DNA of 64,000 bases from JBKBUF01 sp046290815 (GTDB taxonomy: Bacteria > Bacteroidota > Bacteroidia > Cytophagales > Cytophagaceae): NCBI GenBank assembly GCA_046290815.1, contig JBKBUF010000021.1, forward strand, positions 20,569-84,568. Reading direction: 5' to 3'. The first letter of the stretch is position 1. Every line of letters begins with the position of its first letter. Both the position numbers and the translations under genes were made by a program. The notes beneath the pieces were generated by a model. The model saw only the letters and a list, made by a program, of their open reading frames with translations. It had not been told where the DNA came from and did no database searches. Positions 8,771 through 17,969 of the stretch are shown piece by piece.

Positions 8771-9415
8771 ATGAAGAAATTTATATCAGTAGCTGCTTTT
8801 GTATTCTGCATAGTGCAACATGTATGTGCACAGCAGGATCCGAAAGCAGCTGCTATTTTAGATCAGGTAAGTAAAAAATACTCCTCCATAGCTTCCTATA
8901 AAGCTAAATTCACTTATACAATGGAAAGCCCCGGCGCGGGTATTAATGAAACTTCTGAAGGAGAAATTGTAGTAAAAGGTCACAAGTTCCATTTAAACAT
9001 GGGAGGACAAGAAATTATTAATAACGGTACTACCGTCTGGACTTACCTGAAAGAAGCTAATGAGGTTAATATTTCAGATTACCAGCCTTCCGATGACGAT
9101 ATAACCCCTTCCAGAATTTTTAATATGTATAAGAAGGGTTATAAATATACTTTCCTATCTGAAAAGACAGAAAATGGAAAGGTCTATGAAGTAATTGACC
9201 TTATCCCTGAAGACAGAAAAACCTCTTTCTTTAAAGTAAGGCTGGAAGTAAATAAAAAAGATAAGACTTTAAAAAGCTGGACCATTTTCGAAAAAAATGG
9301 AAACAGGTATGTTTATTCTGTAAAATCTTTTACACCTGACTTTCCCGTAGAAGATAGCTTTTTTAATTTTGATAAATCAAAATATCAGGGAGTGGAAGTG
9401 ATCGATCTTCGTTAG
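8771..9415 (+). CDS. LolA-like outer-membrane lipoprotein carrier, copy 2
   Basis: The 214-aa product has a signal peptide ending at VCAQQ. The mature parts of this and the preceding protein align almost end to end without gaps and share long identical blocks such as QQDPKAAAIL, GGQEIINNGTTVWTY, KKGYKY and KTENGK, so this is a recent tandem duplication. Differences cluster at the N-terminal third and near the end. Only 21 bp separate the copies, so they should be one transcript with ftsK. Whether one copy has specialised (for example for surface lipoproteins) cannot be told from sequence. Confidence 0.87.
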   Translation: MKKFISVAAFVFCIVQHVCAQQDPKAAAILDQVSKKYSSIASYKAKFTYTMESPGAGINETSEGEIVVKGHKFHLNMGGQEIINNGTTVWTYLKEANEVNISDYQPSDDDITPSRIFNMYKKGYKYTFLSEKTENGKVYEVIDLIPEDRKTSFFKVRLEVNKKDKTLKSWTIFEKNGNRYVYSVKSFTPDFPVEDSFFNFDKSKYQGVEVIDLR

Positions 9416-9468
9416 TAATTTCTCTTTCTGTTTTTTAATTGTTTTTGTTTTTTTAATCTCAACTGTAG

Positions 9469-10287
9469 ATGACCCGTTCGGAATTAGTATCCAATATTCT
9501 TAAAAAGAAATCTTTCCTTTGCGTCGGTCTTGATACCGATATTACAAAAATTCCTCAGCATTTACTGAAGCATGAAAATCCGGTACTGGAATTCAACAGG
9601 CAAATTATCGATGCTACCAGAGAGTTTTGTGTTGCCTATAAACCAAACACCGCCTTTTATGAGGCGATGGGTGCAGAGGGATGGAATATACTGGATCAGA
9701 CTGCAAACTATATATCACACACGCATTTTACGATAGCAGATGCCAAGAGAGGCGACATTGGAAATACATCAGGTCATTATGCCCGTGCTTTTTTTCAAAA
9801 ATTAAACTTCGATTCCATTACGGTAGCACCATACATGGGAGAAGATTCTGTAAAGCCATTTCTGGAGTTTGAAGGTAAATGGGTAATACTGCTTGCACTT
9901 ACTTCCAATCCGGGGAGTCAGGATTTTCAGGTGCAGAAAAATAAAGACGGGAATGAGTTGTTCACGGAAGTTTTAAAGAAAAGCCAAACCTGGGCATCGG
10001 CAGACAATCTGATGTATGTTGTAGGTGCAACCAGAGGACAGGATATTGCAAGGGTCAGAAGTCTTGCTCCCGAATATTTTTTTCTTGTACCGGGTGTTGG
10101 TGCCCAGGGAGGGGATCTTGATGAAGTTTGCAGATATGGCATGAATAAAGAGGTAGGCCTATTAATTAACGCTTCCAGAAGTATTATTTATGCTTCCTCC
10201 AAAGAGGATTATGCTGATGTCGCACATAAGGAGGCAAAAGCCTTGCAAAAGGAAATGGAAATATGTCTTGATAAGTATTTAAGGTAA
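9469..10287 (+). CDS. pyrF: Orotidine-5'-phosphate decarboxylase, type 2
   Basis: PyrF converts OMP to UMP, the last step of de novo UMP synthesis. The 272-aa length and the segments FLCVGLDTDITKIP, CVAYKPNTAFYEA and LLALTSNPGSQDFQ fit the type 2 family found in Bacteroidota. The catalytic Asp-Lys-Asp array lies in ADAKRGDIGNTSGHYA. A phosphate-binding end is seen in FLVPGVGAQGGD and LINASRSIIYAS. The ATG at 9469 follows a T-rich 53-bp spacer after lolA copy 2. Confidence 0.95.
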   Translation: MTRSELVSNILKKKSFLCVGLDTDITKIPQHLLKHENPVLEFNRQIIDATREFCVAYKPNTAFYEAMGAEGWNILDQTANYISHTHFTIADAKRGDIGNTSGHYARAFFQKLNFDSITVAPYMGEDSVKPFLEFEGKWVILLALTSNPGSQDFQVQKNKDGNELFTEVLKKSQTWASADNLMYVVGATRGQDIARVRSLAPEYFFLVPGVGAQGGDLDEVCRYGMNKEVGLLINASRSIIYASSKEDYADVAHKEAKALQKEMEICLDKYLR

Positions 10288-10358
10288 TTCCCGGATTTCT
10301 TTGTTGTTCATTTCTTTCAATCCTGTTACATTTAGCTTATTTTTTTTCAACCAGCTAA

Positions 10359-11651
10359 ATGAAAGAAGACTTATTGCAATTTGTCTGGAGCAGGCAGGCT
10401 TTCTCCAGACCCGCCTTTTCCCATCTTGGGGAGGAAATAATTGTGCTTAACCCCGGTACTTGGAATACAGATTCCGGACCTGATTTTCTTAATGCACGTA
10501 TTGTCATAGGAGGAATAGAATGGGTAGGCCATGTAGAAGTACATGTTTTATCTTCCGGCTGGAAGCTGCATACACATGACCAGGATCAAAATTATAACAA
10601 TGTAATTCTCCATGTTGTTTGGCAAAATGATAAACCGGCTGAGAGGTATGACAAAACATTAATACCAGCCCTTGAGCTTAAAGACAAAATTCCTCTTTCA
10701 TTGCTGGATACTTATGAAAAATTAAATCAAGCTGCTGAAGTCCCCTGTACAATGATTAACCATAAATTTTCCTTGAAGGAAATCCGGGATGTCTTATTGG
10801 AACATGCAGAAGATAGATTAATCCGAAAGGCCCAGGATATAGTAAAACTGCTTAATGAAAACTCCGGTGATTGGGAAGAGACCGCCTATCAGTTGCTAAT
10901 GGAAAGGGCAGGGTTGAAGATAAACAATTATCCATTTAAGGTTCTGGCAAAATCCCTGCCCTTTAAAATTATTAAGAAGCATTCTCATAAGCCTGAAGAA
11001 GTAGAAGCCTTGTTGTTCGGACAGGCGGGGTTTTTGAATAAAAATTTTACCGAGGAGTATCCTTCCCTCCTTAATGAAATCTATAGTTATCTGAAGCATA
11101 AATATCAGTTGAGTCTGAGACTAAATGATAATGACTGGAAGTTTCTTAGAACAAGGCCGGCAAATTTTCCTACCCTGAGAATTGCCGAACTTTCAGCCTT
11201 TTTTAGCAAGACCGATAATTTATTTTCGGAAATCACAAGGATGAGAAGCGTTACAGACGCATATGATTTGCTATCTGCCCAACTCCATTGCTACTGGACT
11301 AATCACTTTCGCTTTGAGGAGAAATCGGAAAATGTGCGTAGGACAGGAATGGGAAAAACAGGTTTTGAAAATATTGTCATCAACTGCTTTGCACCGCTGA
11401 TCGCAGCATTCGGAATAGTTACCAATGAAGATAAATACATTGAAAGAGCAAGGAAATTGATGTCGGAAGCAAGAGCAGAGGATAACATTATTACCAGGAA
11501 GTTCCAAAGTTTGTATGATAAACCTGATTCTGCTTTTGTCAGTCAGGGTATGATTCAGTTGTATAATAATTTTTGTTCAAAAAAGAAATGCTTAAATTGT
11601 AAAATTGGACAGCAGTTTTTGAACTATCATTGTGTTAGCCTGGATAATTAA
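10359..11651 (+). CDS. DUF2851 family protein
   Basis: The 430-aa protein belongs to a Bacteroidota-conserved family of unknown function (DUF2851). The N-terminal third carries the recognisable signature: NPGTWNTDSGPDFLNARI, VGHVEVHVLSSGW and VILHVVWQND, which includes acidic and His residues that could form a metal or nuclease-type site, although this is only an inference. The rest is helical, ending in a Cys-containing segment CSKKKCLNCKIGQQ (three cysteines in CSKKKCLNC), which could bind metal. No signal peptide or membrane segment. The next gene starts inside its last codons (20-bp overlap). Confidence 0.85.
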   Translation: MKEDLLQFVWSRQAFSRPAFSHLGEEIIVLNPGTWNTDSGPDFLNARIVIGGIEWVGHVEVHVLSSGWKLHTHDQDQNYNNVILHVVWQNDKPAERYDKTLIPALELKDKIPLSLLDTYEKLNQAAEVPCTMINHKFSLKEIRDVLLEHAEDRLIRKAQDIVKLLNENSGDWEETAYQLLMERAGLKINNYPFKVLAKSLPFKIIKKHSHKPEEVEALLFGQAGFLNKNFTEEYPSLLNEIYSYLKHKYQLSLRLNDNDWKFLRTRPANFPTLRIAELSAFFSKTDNLFSEITRMRSVTDAYDLLSAQLHCYWTNHFRFEEKSENVRRTGMGKTGFENIVINCFAPLIAAFGIVTNEDKYIERARKLMSEARAEDNIITRKFQSLYDKPDSAFVSQGMIQLYNNFCSKKKCLNCKIGQQFLNYHCVSLDN

Positions 11652-12906
11652 TATACCGATTTTAGTATTCATCTGTTTTTACTTTTTCAGTAAATGGAAA
11701 GAAAGCAGGTTGATCATATTTTTTTTACCAGGGCTCTTATTTAAGCTAATTGCAGCTGTGTGTGTAGGATTGTTGTATATGTATTATTATGACGATCCGT
11801 ATGCAGATATATTTATTTACCATCAAAAAGCCAGCGCATTAGTAAAGCAGTTCATTAATGACCCTTCTGATCTGTTGAGCTTAGTATCCGGAGATTTTTA
11901 TAAGGTCCCTGTATTGTCCGGATTAGTCTATCAGCCCAGAGTAATGGCGTATGTAATATTAATTACTCCTGTAGCAGCGCTTTCATTGAATAATTTCTGG
12001 ATTATCTCTGTTTACCTTGGCCTGTTTGCTTTCCTTTCAATCTTTGCAGCAGCTGAATTAATTGTATCCAAATTTAATTTGAATATTTATTCTATAGGGG
12101 TTTCCTTCTTATTGCTGCCATCCTTTGTTTTTTGGTCCTCGGGCCTAATGAAAGAAAGCCTTGTTACAGGTTGTGTCGGTTTGGTGATTTATTCCGGATG
12201 CTGCATAGCATTAAACAGAAAAATTGTGCTTCATTTATTTCTGCTGGTTAATTTTGCCATCATCATTTATGTTATCAAATTTTATGTAGCTGCTATATTT
12301 TTGCCTATGCTTTTTGCAGCAGTTATTATTTACAGGTTCAGGCAAAATGTCGCAGATAAATTATCATGGTTTTTGATTGTATTGGTGGTTTCCGGACTGT
12401 TTTATGTACTTGCCTTTAGTAAATTTTTAAGTTACAATGTTGTGATTCAGGAATTGCTACACAATCATTACAGGACAGTTTTGGTTTCCGAGCCAGGTAA
12501 AGTGGTACATTTTCCGGGAATTTACGACGGATTTACAGGAATTATAAAAAACACTCCTAAAGCTTTTTTCAGCGGACTTTTTATTCCGAATATATTCAAT
12601 ATGCGGGCTGATATCTCTTTGCTTGCGGGGATAGAAAATACATTGGTTTTAATTATTTCATTTATTGCATTAGTAAGCTGTTTAATAAAAAGAAGCGGAT
12701 TAAATGTTTACACAGTTATTGTATTTTTCTACTGTATTTTGATGGCTATATTATTGACTATAGCTTCTCCTAATATAGGTACTCTGGCAAGGTATAAAGT
12801 TTATTATTGGCCTTTTTGGGTTTATTTGATAACATCTGGTAATGCCATTTTACACAAAGCTTTTACTGCAGTCTTAGCAAAATTAAATATTTTAATCAGG
12901 CTTTAA
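11632..12906 (+). CDS. Polytopic membrane protein of unknown function
   Basis: The 424-aa product is almost entirely hydrophobic, with roughly 9-11 transmembrane segments. I do not recognise it with certainty. The layout of a long periplasmic-looking first loop (YYYDDPYADIFIYHQKAS) and a motif WSSGLMKESLVTGC resembles polysaccharide-assembly or GT-C-like membrane proteins, but no diagnostic Asp-Glu pair is clear. It starts with GTG at 11632 inside the end of the DUF2851 gene, suggesting translational coupling, and its end overlaps the convergent HTTM-like gene by 11 bp. Confidence 0.7.
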   Translation: MLAWIINIPILVFICFYFFSKWKESRLIIFFLPGLLFKLIAAVCVGLLYMYYYDDPYADIFIYHQKASALVKQFINDPSDLLSLVSGDFYKVPVLSGLVYQPRVMAYVILITPVAALSLNNFWIISVYLGLFAFLSIFAAAELIVSKFNLNIYSIGVSFLLLPSFVFWSSGLMKESLVTGCVGLVIYSGCCIALNRKIVLHLFLLVNFAIIIYVIKFYVAAIFLPMLFAAVIIYRFRQNVADKLSWFLIVLVVSGLFYVLAFSKFLSYNVVIQELLHNHYRTVLVSEPGKVVHFPGIYDGFTGIIKNTPKAFFSGLFIPNIFNMRADISLLAGIENTLVLIISFIALVSCLIKRSGLNVYTVIVFFYCILMAILLTIASPNIGTLARYKVYYWPFWVYLITSGNAILHKAFTAVLAKLNILIRL

Positions 12907-14023
12907 TTTTTATCATTTCGGGTATGGATTTTCTCCGTATGAAATTCCAGTCAATAAAAAATATATAGCAAAAAATCCAGGGATTAATAAAGCTGCTGAC
13001 GTCGAAAAATATTACAATAGAGTAATGAAAGATAATCCCGGCGCATAAGAATATAAACCTTAATTTAGGAGTAAAAAGAATCAGGATAAAACCTAACTGA
13101 AACAGTATGACCAATATTGGGATAATGCTGCATAGGAAAGCGTTTTTTGCTAGCCAAATACCCGGTTCTGCATGGTGGAGTAACAGGTATGATTGCAATG
13201 TTTCAGCCTTAAGCCAGGCCGATTTACTGGTAAATATTTTTTCAACACCGGAGAAAAAGTATGGTAAAGCAACTGCAAGACAAATTAGTTTTACAGGCCA
13301 ACCCTGAATTGTTTTCTCTCCTTTTTTTATAGCATTTTGTCTGAAATATATAACAAGAGGCATTAACATGCTTGCATAAGTAAATGTTGCGTAGCCATGA
13401 TCAACTTTTTCAAAGCTGAAAAATAAAGCCTGTCCTGCCAAAAAAAGAAATGAGACTATTATTGAAAAGAAAAATGCCTGGTAATTGAAGAGTACTAATA
13501 ATACTGAGATGATCAGTGTTCCGTACATAATATCAATTACCAATGGAGGAGGAAAGGGGATGCCTAATAATTTAAGAATAATAACGGGTTTGTAAAATTC
13601 CTTAATTTCATAAAGCAAATATAGGTCTGATCTGAAATCAAATATTATAGGAATTAATAATACATAAAATAAAACTTTCAGTACTCCGGCATTAAAGGTG
13701 CTGGTTTTATCATCCCACCAGCCATTTATACTTTGCTTGAATGAAAGGTTATAATAGATAGTAAGAAAAGCAGAAAGTATTAATAGCACGAATCCTGATC
13801 TTATCAATATCTGATTTGATTTTTCAAGAAAAAAATAGGCAGGGTATCTTTGTTTTTCTACTTCAATTCTCGGATAAAAGATGTTGATAAGATCACTAAA
13901 CCATTGAGGTGCTATGTTGTCAAAGTAATCATTCACCAATGGGTAAATAAATAGCCAGTAGATAGTAGCTGTTATAGCTATAATAATAAGGGGTACAAGA
14001 AATAAATATTTCTTATTTAGCAT
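12896..14023 (-). CDS. HTTM-like polytopic membrane protein
   Basis: The 375-aa product has about 9-10 transmembrane helices. The segment ALPYFFSGVEKIF, followed by a Trp/Lys-rich loop and a later LFQLGFILILF and FHYSIVIFF, resembles the HTTM (horizontally transferred transmembrane) domain family related to vitamin K-dependent gamma-carboxylase. This is a similarity of pattern, not a confirmed match. ATG 14023 is preferred over the TTG at 14035. It overlaps the upstream 128-aa gene by 11 bp, so the two should be translated as a pair. Confidence 0.6.
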   Translation of the reverse strand: MLNKKYLFLVPLIIIAITATIYWLFIYPLVNDYFDNIAPQWFSDLINIFYPRIEVEKQRYPAYFFLEKSNQILIRSGFVLLILSAFLTIYYNLSFKQSINGWWDDKTSTFNAGVLKVLFYVLLIPIIFDFRSDLYLLYEIKEFYKPVIILKLLGIPFPPPLVIDIMYGTLIISVLLVLFNYQAFFFSIIVSFLFLAGQALFFSFEKVDHGYATFTYASMLMPLVIYFRQNAIKKGEKTIQGWPVKLICLAVALPYFFSGVEKIFTSKSAWLKAETLQSYLLLHHAEPGIWLAKNAFLCSIIPILVILFQLGFILILFTPKLRFIFLCAGIIFHYSIVIFFDVSSFINPWIFCYIFFIDWNFIRRKSIPEMIKIKA

Positions 14024-14399
14024 AAATAGCAACAACGCTGGTGTCTTTACTTAATTTTTGGCTGTCAATGGTTATTTTCAGAAGCCTCCATTCCCTGGGA
14101 TTTTCAATGGCAGATAGCTTATCAATTCGACTTAAGAAAAATTCACCTTCATTCCTGTAGTAGTAGTTTCTTGCAAGGTAATTGAATTTGTTTTCATCCA
14201 GACCACGACTTCCGGAATTAAAAGTAATAAAGGTAGAGTCTGATTTGTACTGACTTATAAACAACTCCAAAGGCCGGTTATTATTTGGACTTTCGGCAAA
14301 CATGCCAAATCTTAAAAAAGGAAAAATATCCGTGATTAGTATAAACGGCACTGTCATTAGCAGAATAAAACATACTATTGCAATGTTTTTTAAATTCAT
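14013..14399 (-). CDS. Small membrane-anchored protein paired with the HTTM-like gene
   Basis: The 128-aa protein has one N-terminal hydrophobic segment (IAIVCFILLMTVPFILIT) that may be an uncleaved anchor, followed by FPFLRFGMFAE and a soluble domain of about 90 residues. No enzyme motif is visible. The last codons overlap the next gene, pointing to an obligate partnership, for example as an accessory subunit. It is divergent from the GT39-like gene, with a 60-bp gap. Confidence 0.65.
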   Translation of the reverse strand: MNLKNIAIVCFILLMTVPFILITDIFPFLRFGMFAESPNNNRPLELFISQYKSDSTFITFNSGSRGLDENKFNYLARNYYYRNEGEFFLSRIDKLSAIENPREWRLLKITIDSQKLSKDTSVVAIYAK

Positions 14400-14459
14400 C
14401 TGTCTTTAATATCTTTATCAATCAGAGCTCTTAATATAACGATCTCTTTTCAAAAACTG

Positions 14460-16184
14460 ATGCTCAGACTGCTAATTCGTTCGGTTTTTAACCTGCTGCT
14501 CTTTGTTGGTCTGGCTATAATTATTTATACCATCTACAAACTATATTCCTTTGATCATTCGGAATTTATTTCCTGGATTTTAACTAAATACGGGAAAGCT
14601 GACAAAACAGATTTATTTATCTCCGATTATCTTCCTGAGTCCAGGTATAAATTAATCAGGATGATTTCATGGATGGCTTTGATAATTTATTGTGTCATCT
14701 TTATCCGCTATCGAAAGTCATTGTTTAACCATCTGGAATGGGTTAGACAAATTTTTTCAAGCAGGATCATTATACTTAAAAATGAAATTGCAGGGTTACC
14801 GGTGTTGGAGAAAGTCTTGTTTTTCGTACTGATGGGTTACATCATATTATTAAGATTTGTTTTGTTATTTAAACTGCCATTTCAGATCGATGAGGTTAAT
14901 TCCTATCTTTTTTTTGTTGATAAAGGTTTTCTTGTAACTGCAGCTTATTATCCTGCTCCAAATAATCATATTTTATACAATCTGGTTGCAGGTGTTTTTA
15001 ATTTATTGGGGTTTTCACCGGAGCTGGTAATGAAATTGCCTGCATTTATAATTTCAATTTTTCTTTCTGTTGTGATATTTGCCGGGATAAAACGAAAGGT
15101 GAATTATGAAGTAGCCTTTATTACTACTGCTATTTTTTCTACCTCACTCCATTTGATGTATTATTCAGTCTCCGGTAGAGGGTATATCCTTTTGGTGCTT
15201 ATGGTTTTTGTTTTAGTCTATCAGGGAATAAAAGCATTTTCCGGGGAATTAATAGGTCAAAATCTCTTCCTCTTTATCATGGCGGCTGTTGCAGGCTTTT
15301 ACGCCATTCCTGTTTTTTTGTATCCTTATGTTTCTTTTTTTACCGGGCTTATCCTGGTGCTCCTTATCAAAAAGAATTATACCGGCATAAAGCAGGTAAT
15401 ACTCGCTTCGGTGGTATCGGTAATATTCGTCCTGATTGTTTATTCTCCTGTAATTTTGTTCAATGGATTGTCTGCGCTAATTTCCAACTCCTGGGTGTCG
15501 GCCTTGTCTTCTAAGGAATTTCATTTGGGTTTGTCTGATTATATAAGAGAGGTTCCATCCTTTCTTTTTGGTTTTGATCTGGCCAGTCATTATGCTTTTA
15601 TTTTGGTAGTCATGGCAGGACTTACGTTTCTATGGGTTGAAAATAAATGGGAGGCAGGTATCATTATCATAGCCGCTTTTCTGGTACCATTCCTGATGTT
15701 GTTTGTTCAGAAGGTTTTGCCTTTTGTCCGGGTATGGATATATCTCATTCCTGTGATTTCGTTGCTGATTTCATTGTGGGTTTATTATCCCCTTGAATCT
15801 AGTAAATACAAACGGACCATGATTCCGCTTATAACGGCCTTACTTTTATCATTTCAGTTTTCTCTTTTGAATGATAGTTTTTTGTCTAAAGAAGATGATT
15901 ATTATAAAGAACTCGATTCCTATTTTTCTGGTATAAATCACCAAAACGGCAGTTCTGTTCTGATAACAGACGATGCATACGGTATCTATTACAGGTATTA
16001 TGTTTTGCAAAATGAGGGGAATACGGAGATATTAAGTACTATGGGAGATTCAGGACATACAGATCCGAAACCGCAAATAATTATAATTGGTAAGCAGCAG
16101 GTTTTTCCTATTGGTTTAGATTCATCTTTTTATTTAAAATCCTTTGAAAATCAGTATATAACTGAATATAGAAAGGTGAAATGA
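14460..16184 (+). CDS. GT39/ArnT-like membrane glycosyltransferase
   Basis: The 574-aa protein has about 12 transmembrane helices, a first extracytoplasmic loop with FQIDEVNSYLFF (the acidic Asp-Glu motif typical of GT-C transferases), then PAPNNHILYNLVAG and a long polytopic body. The C-terminus (about the last 100 residues) is a soluble domain. GT-C enzymes transfer sugars from polyprenyl-phosphate donors on the periplasmic side; donor and acceptor are unknown. It is followed after 86 bp by the PglD/NeuD-like gene, which fits a surface-glycan role. Confidence 0.7.
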   Translation: MLRLLIRSVFNLLLFVGLAIIIYTIYKLYSFDHSEFISWILTKYGKADKTDLFISDYLPESRYKLIRMISWMALIIYCVIFIRYRKSLFNHLEWVRQIFSSRIIILKNEIAGLPVLEKVLFFVLMGYIILLRFVLLFKLPFQIDEVNSYLFFVDKGFLVTAAYYPAPNNHILYNLVAGVFNLLGFSPELVMKLPAFIISIFLSVVIFAGIKRKVNYEVAFITTAIFSTSLHLMYYSVSGRGYILLVLMVFVLVYQGIKAFSGELIGQNLFLFIMAAVAGFYAIPVFLYPYVSFFTGLILVLLIKKNYTGIKQVILASVVSVIFVLIVYSPVILFNGLSALISNSWVSALSSKEFHLGLSDYIREVPSFLFGFDLASHYAFILVVMAGLTFLWVENKWEAGIIIIAAFLVPFLMLFVQKVLPFVRVWIYLIPVISLLISLWVYYPLESSKYKRTMIPLITALLLSFQFSLLNDSFLSKEDDYYKELDSYFSGINHQNGSSVLITDDAYGIYYRYYVLQNEGNTEILSTMGDSGHTDPKPQIIIIGKQQVFPIGLDSSFYLKSFENQYITEYRKVK

Positions 16185-16270
16185 ACTTTTTAAAACGACT
16201 TATTTGTTCGGGAAGAAGTCGAAATAATATTTTAACCGTTCCTTTTTAAATTTAAATTTGCCAAAAATAT

Positions 16271-16912
16271 ATGCGCATGGATAATAATCCGGTAATCATT
16301 TTCGGGGCTAAAGGTCTTGGAAAAGTGGCTTTAGATATTTTTCAAAGTAATAACATTGTTACTTATTGTTTTTTGGATGACGATGAGGGGCTGCACGGAA
16401 AAGAAATTTGTGATATTGCAGTATTGGGCCGAACGGATGATGAAGGCTTTCTGAAATATATAGGCAAAAAATGCTCTGCCTTTGTAGCCACTGACGACAA
16501 CATGTACAGAGAGAATCTGATAGAGATGCTAAAAAGCAGAAGGAAAGTGATGCCTGTCAATGCCATTCACAACAGAGCCTTTGTTTCTGAATATTCTTAC
16601 ATAGGTTATGGCAATATGATAAATGCCGGTGCTACGATTAACAGCAATGCGAGAATAAGTAACCATTGTATCATTAGCTGTAATGCTTTAATTGATTTTG
16701 ATTCACATCTTGAGGATTTTGTACAGGTAGGAGCCGGAAGTATCATTAATTCCGGGGTAAAGATAGAAAAGGGTGCTTTTATAGGCTCCGGTGCGGTAAT
16801 AGTTTCCGGCGTCAAAATCGGTAAAAAAGCCAGAGTAGGAGCAGGATCTGTTGTAATATCTGACGTAAAACCGGGAGAAACTGTGTTTGGAAACCCTGCG
16901 AAGCCGGTCTAG
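16271..16912 (+). CDS. PglD/NeuD-type hexapeptide acyltransferase
   Basis: The 213-aa protein has an N-terminal PglD-like nucleotide-sugar-binding part (VIIFGAKGLGKVALDIF) and a C-terminal left-handed beta-helix of hexapeptide repeats (INAGATINSNARI, GAGSIINSGVKIEKGAFI, GAGSVVISDVKPG). It would acetylate an amino sugar using acetyl-CoA. Oddity: where the family usually has a catalytic His in a D/EHD motif before IGDFVHI, this protein reads IDFDSHLEDFVQV, so the His is shifted or lost. ATG 16271 and ATG 16277 are both possible starts; a TAAATTTG -7-like box at 16253-16260 favours the second slightly. A strong terminator follows. Confidence 0.8.
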   Translation: MRMDNNPVIIFGAKGLGKVALDIFQSNNIVTYCFLDDDEGLHGKEICDIAVLGRTDDEGFLKYIGKKCSAFVATDDNMYRENLIEMLKSRRKVMPVNAIHNRAFVSEYSYIGYGNMINAGATINSNARISNHCIISCNALIDFDSHLEDFVQVGAGSIINSGVKIEKGAFIGSGAVIVSGVKIGKKARVGAGSVVISDVKPGETVFGNPAKPV

Positions 16913-16951
16913 CATTGAATGCTTATTTAAAATCCATTATATTTGTATATG

Positions 16952-16979
16952 AAAAATCTGATTTTAATCAGATTTTTTT
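16952..16979 (+). terminator. Rho-independent terminator after the PglD-like gene
   Basis: An inverted repeat AAAAATCTGATT/AATCAGATTTTT with a 2-nt centre (in practice a loop of 4-6 nt) is followed by more T. It lies 40 bp after the acyltransferase stop and before trhO. Confidence 0.8.
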
Positions 16980-17009
16980 GTTTAGTATCATTTAAAGGCC
17001 TTAGAGAAG

Positions 17010-17969
17010 ATGGACCACAAGTATAATTTCAGCATTCTTTTATATTACTGCTATACTGAAATAGCTGATCCGGAGAAGTTCAGAGAGGAACATCATCGCT
17101 TTTGTCTGGATCTTGGTTTGAAGGGAAGGATTATTGTAGCCTCAGAAGGATTAAACGGGACTGTTTCCGGTACTGTAGAAAATTGTCAGAAGTACATGGA
17201 AGTGATTAAGGCAGATCCTCGTTTCGGTAGTATCGATTTTAAGGTAGAAGGGTCCGAGAAAAATGCATTCCAAAAACTTCATGTGAGAGTAAAGCCGGAA
17301 ATTGTACATTCCGGACTTCACCATATAAATCCATCCAGGCGAACAGGAGTACATCTTGCTCCGGCAGAGTTCAAAAAACTAAAAGACCAGCAAGATGTAG
17401 TGATCCTTGATGTCAGATCTAATTATGAGCATAAGGTCGGGCGATTTAAAAACGCCATCACACTTGATATTGAAAACTTCAGAGATTTTCCTGAGAAAGT
17501 AAAAGAACTGGAGCACCTGAAGGATAAAAAAGTTATTACCTATTGTACCGGGGGAATTAAGTGTGAAAAGGCAAGCGCTTTTCTTCTTGAGCAGGGGTTT
17601 AAAGATGTTTATCAGCTGCACGGAGGAATTATTAAATATGGCCTGGAAGAAAGCGGTGAAGATTTTGAAGGTAAGTGCTATGTATTTGATAACCGCATAG
17701 TAGTGGATATAAATAAGGTTAACCCGAAAGTTATATCAAGATGCTACGTATGCGATACAGAATGTGATCGTATGATCAATTGTGCTAATCCGGTTTGCAA
17801 TCTGCATGTTCCGATTTGCGAAGCTTGCGGATGGAAAATGGATGGCGCATGTTCTGATGATTGTAAAACCCATCCTGAAAAAAGAGCATATGATGGTACA
17901 GGCTATTATGCTAAAGAGATGAATGGCTACAATCCCTATAAGGGAATGAAAAGAAAGTCTGTTAGCTAA
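17010..17969 (+). CDS. trhO: tRNA uridine(34) hydroxylase TrhO (rhodanese-fold, UPF0176)
   Basis: TrhO hydroxylates U34 in tRNA anticodons to ho5U, needing a rhodanese-like active-site Cys. The 319-aa protein shows the N-terminal UPF0176 domain (RIIVASEGLNGTVSG), a central rhodanese domain (VILDVRSNYEHKVGRF) with the active-site loop YCTGGIKCEKA, and the C-terminal Cys-rich region (CYVCDTECDRMINC, CEACGWKMDGACSDDC) seen in longer homologs. It starts at ATG 17010. The last 8 bp overlap the end of the convergent response-regulator gene. Confidence 0.93.
   Translation: MDHKYNFSILLYYCYTEIADPEKFREEHHRFCLDLGLKGRIIVASEGLNGTVSGTVENCQKYMEVIKADPRFGSIDFKVEGSEKNAFQKLHVRVKPEIVHSGLHHINPSRRTGVHLAPAEFKKLKDQQDVVILDVRSNYEHKVGRFKNAITLDIENFRDFPEKVKELEHLKDKKVITYCTGGIKCEKASAFLLEQGFKDVYQLHGGIIKYGLEESGEDFEGKCYVFDNRIVVDINKVNPKVISRCYVCDTECDRMINCANPVCNLHVPICEACGWKMDGACSDDCKTHPEKRAYDGTGYYAKEMNGYNPYKGMKRKSVS

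Noticed and set aside
16938..16945. TATATTTG as a trhO promoter -7 box
   Set aside because: It lies just before the terminator at 16952-16979, so a transcript would start inside it, and no -33 TTTG is at the right distance.
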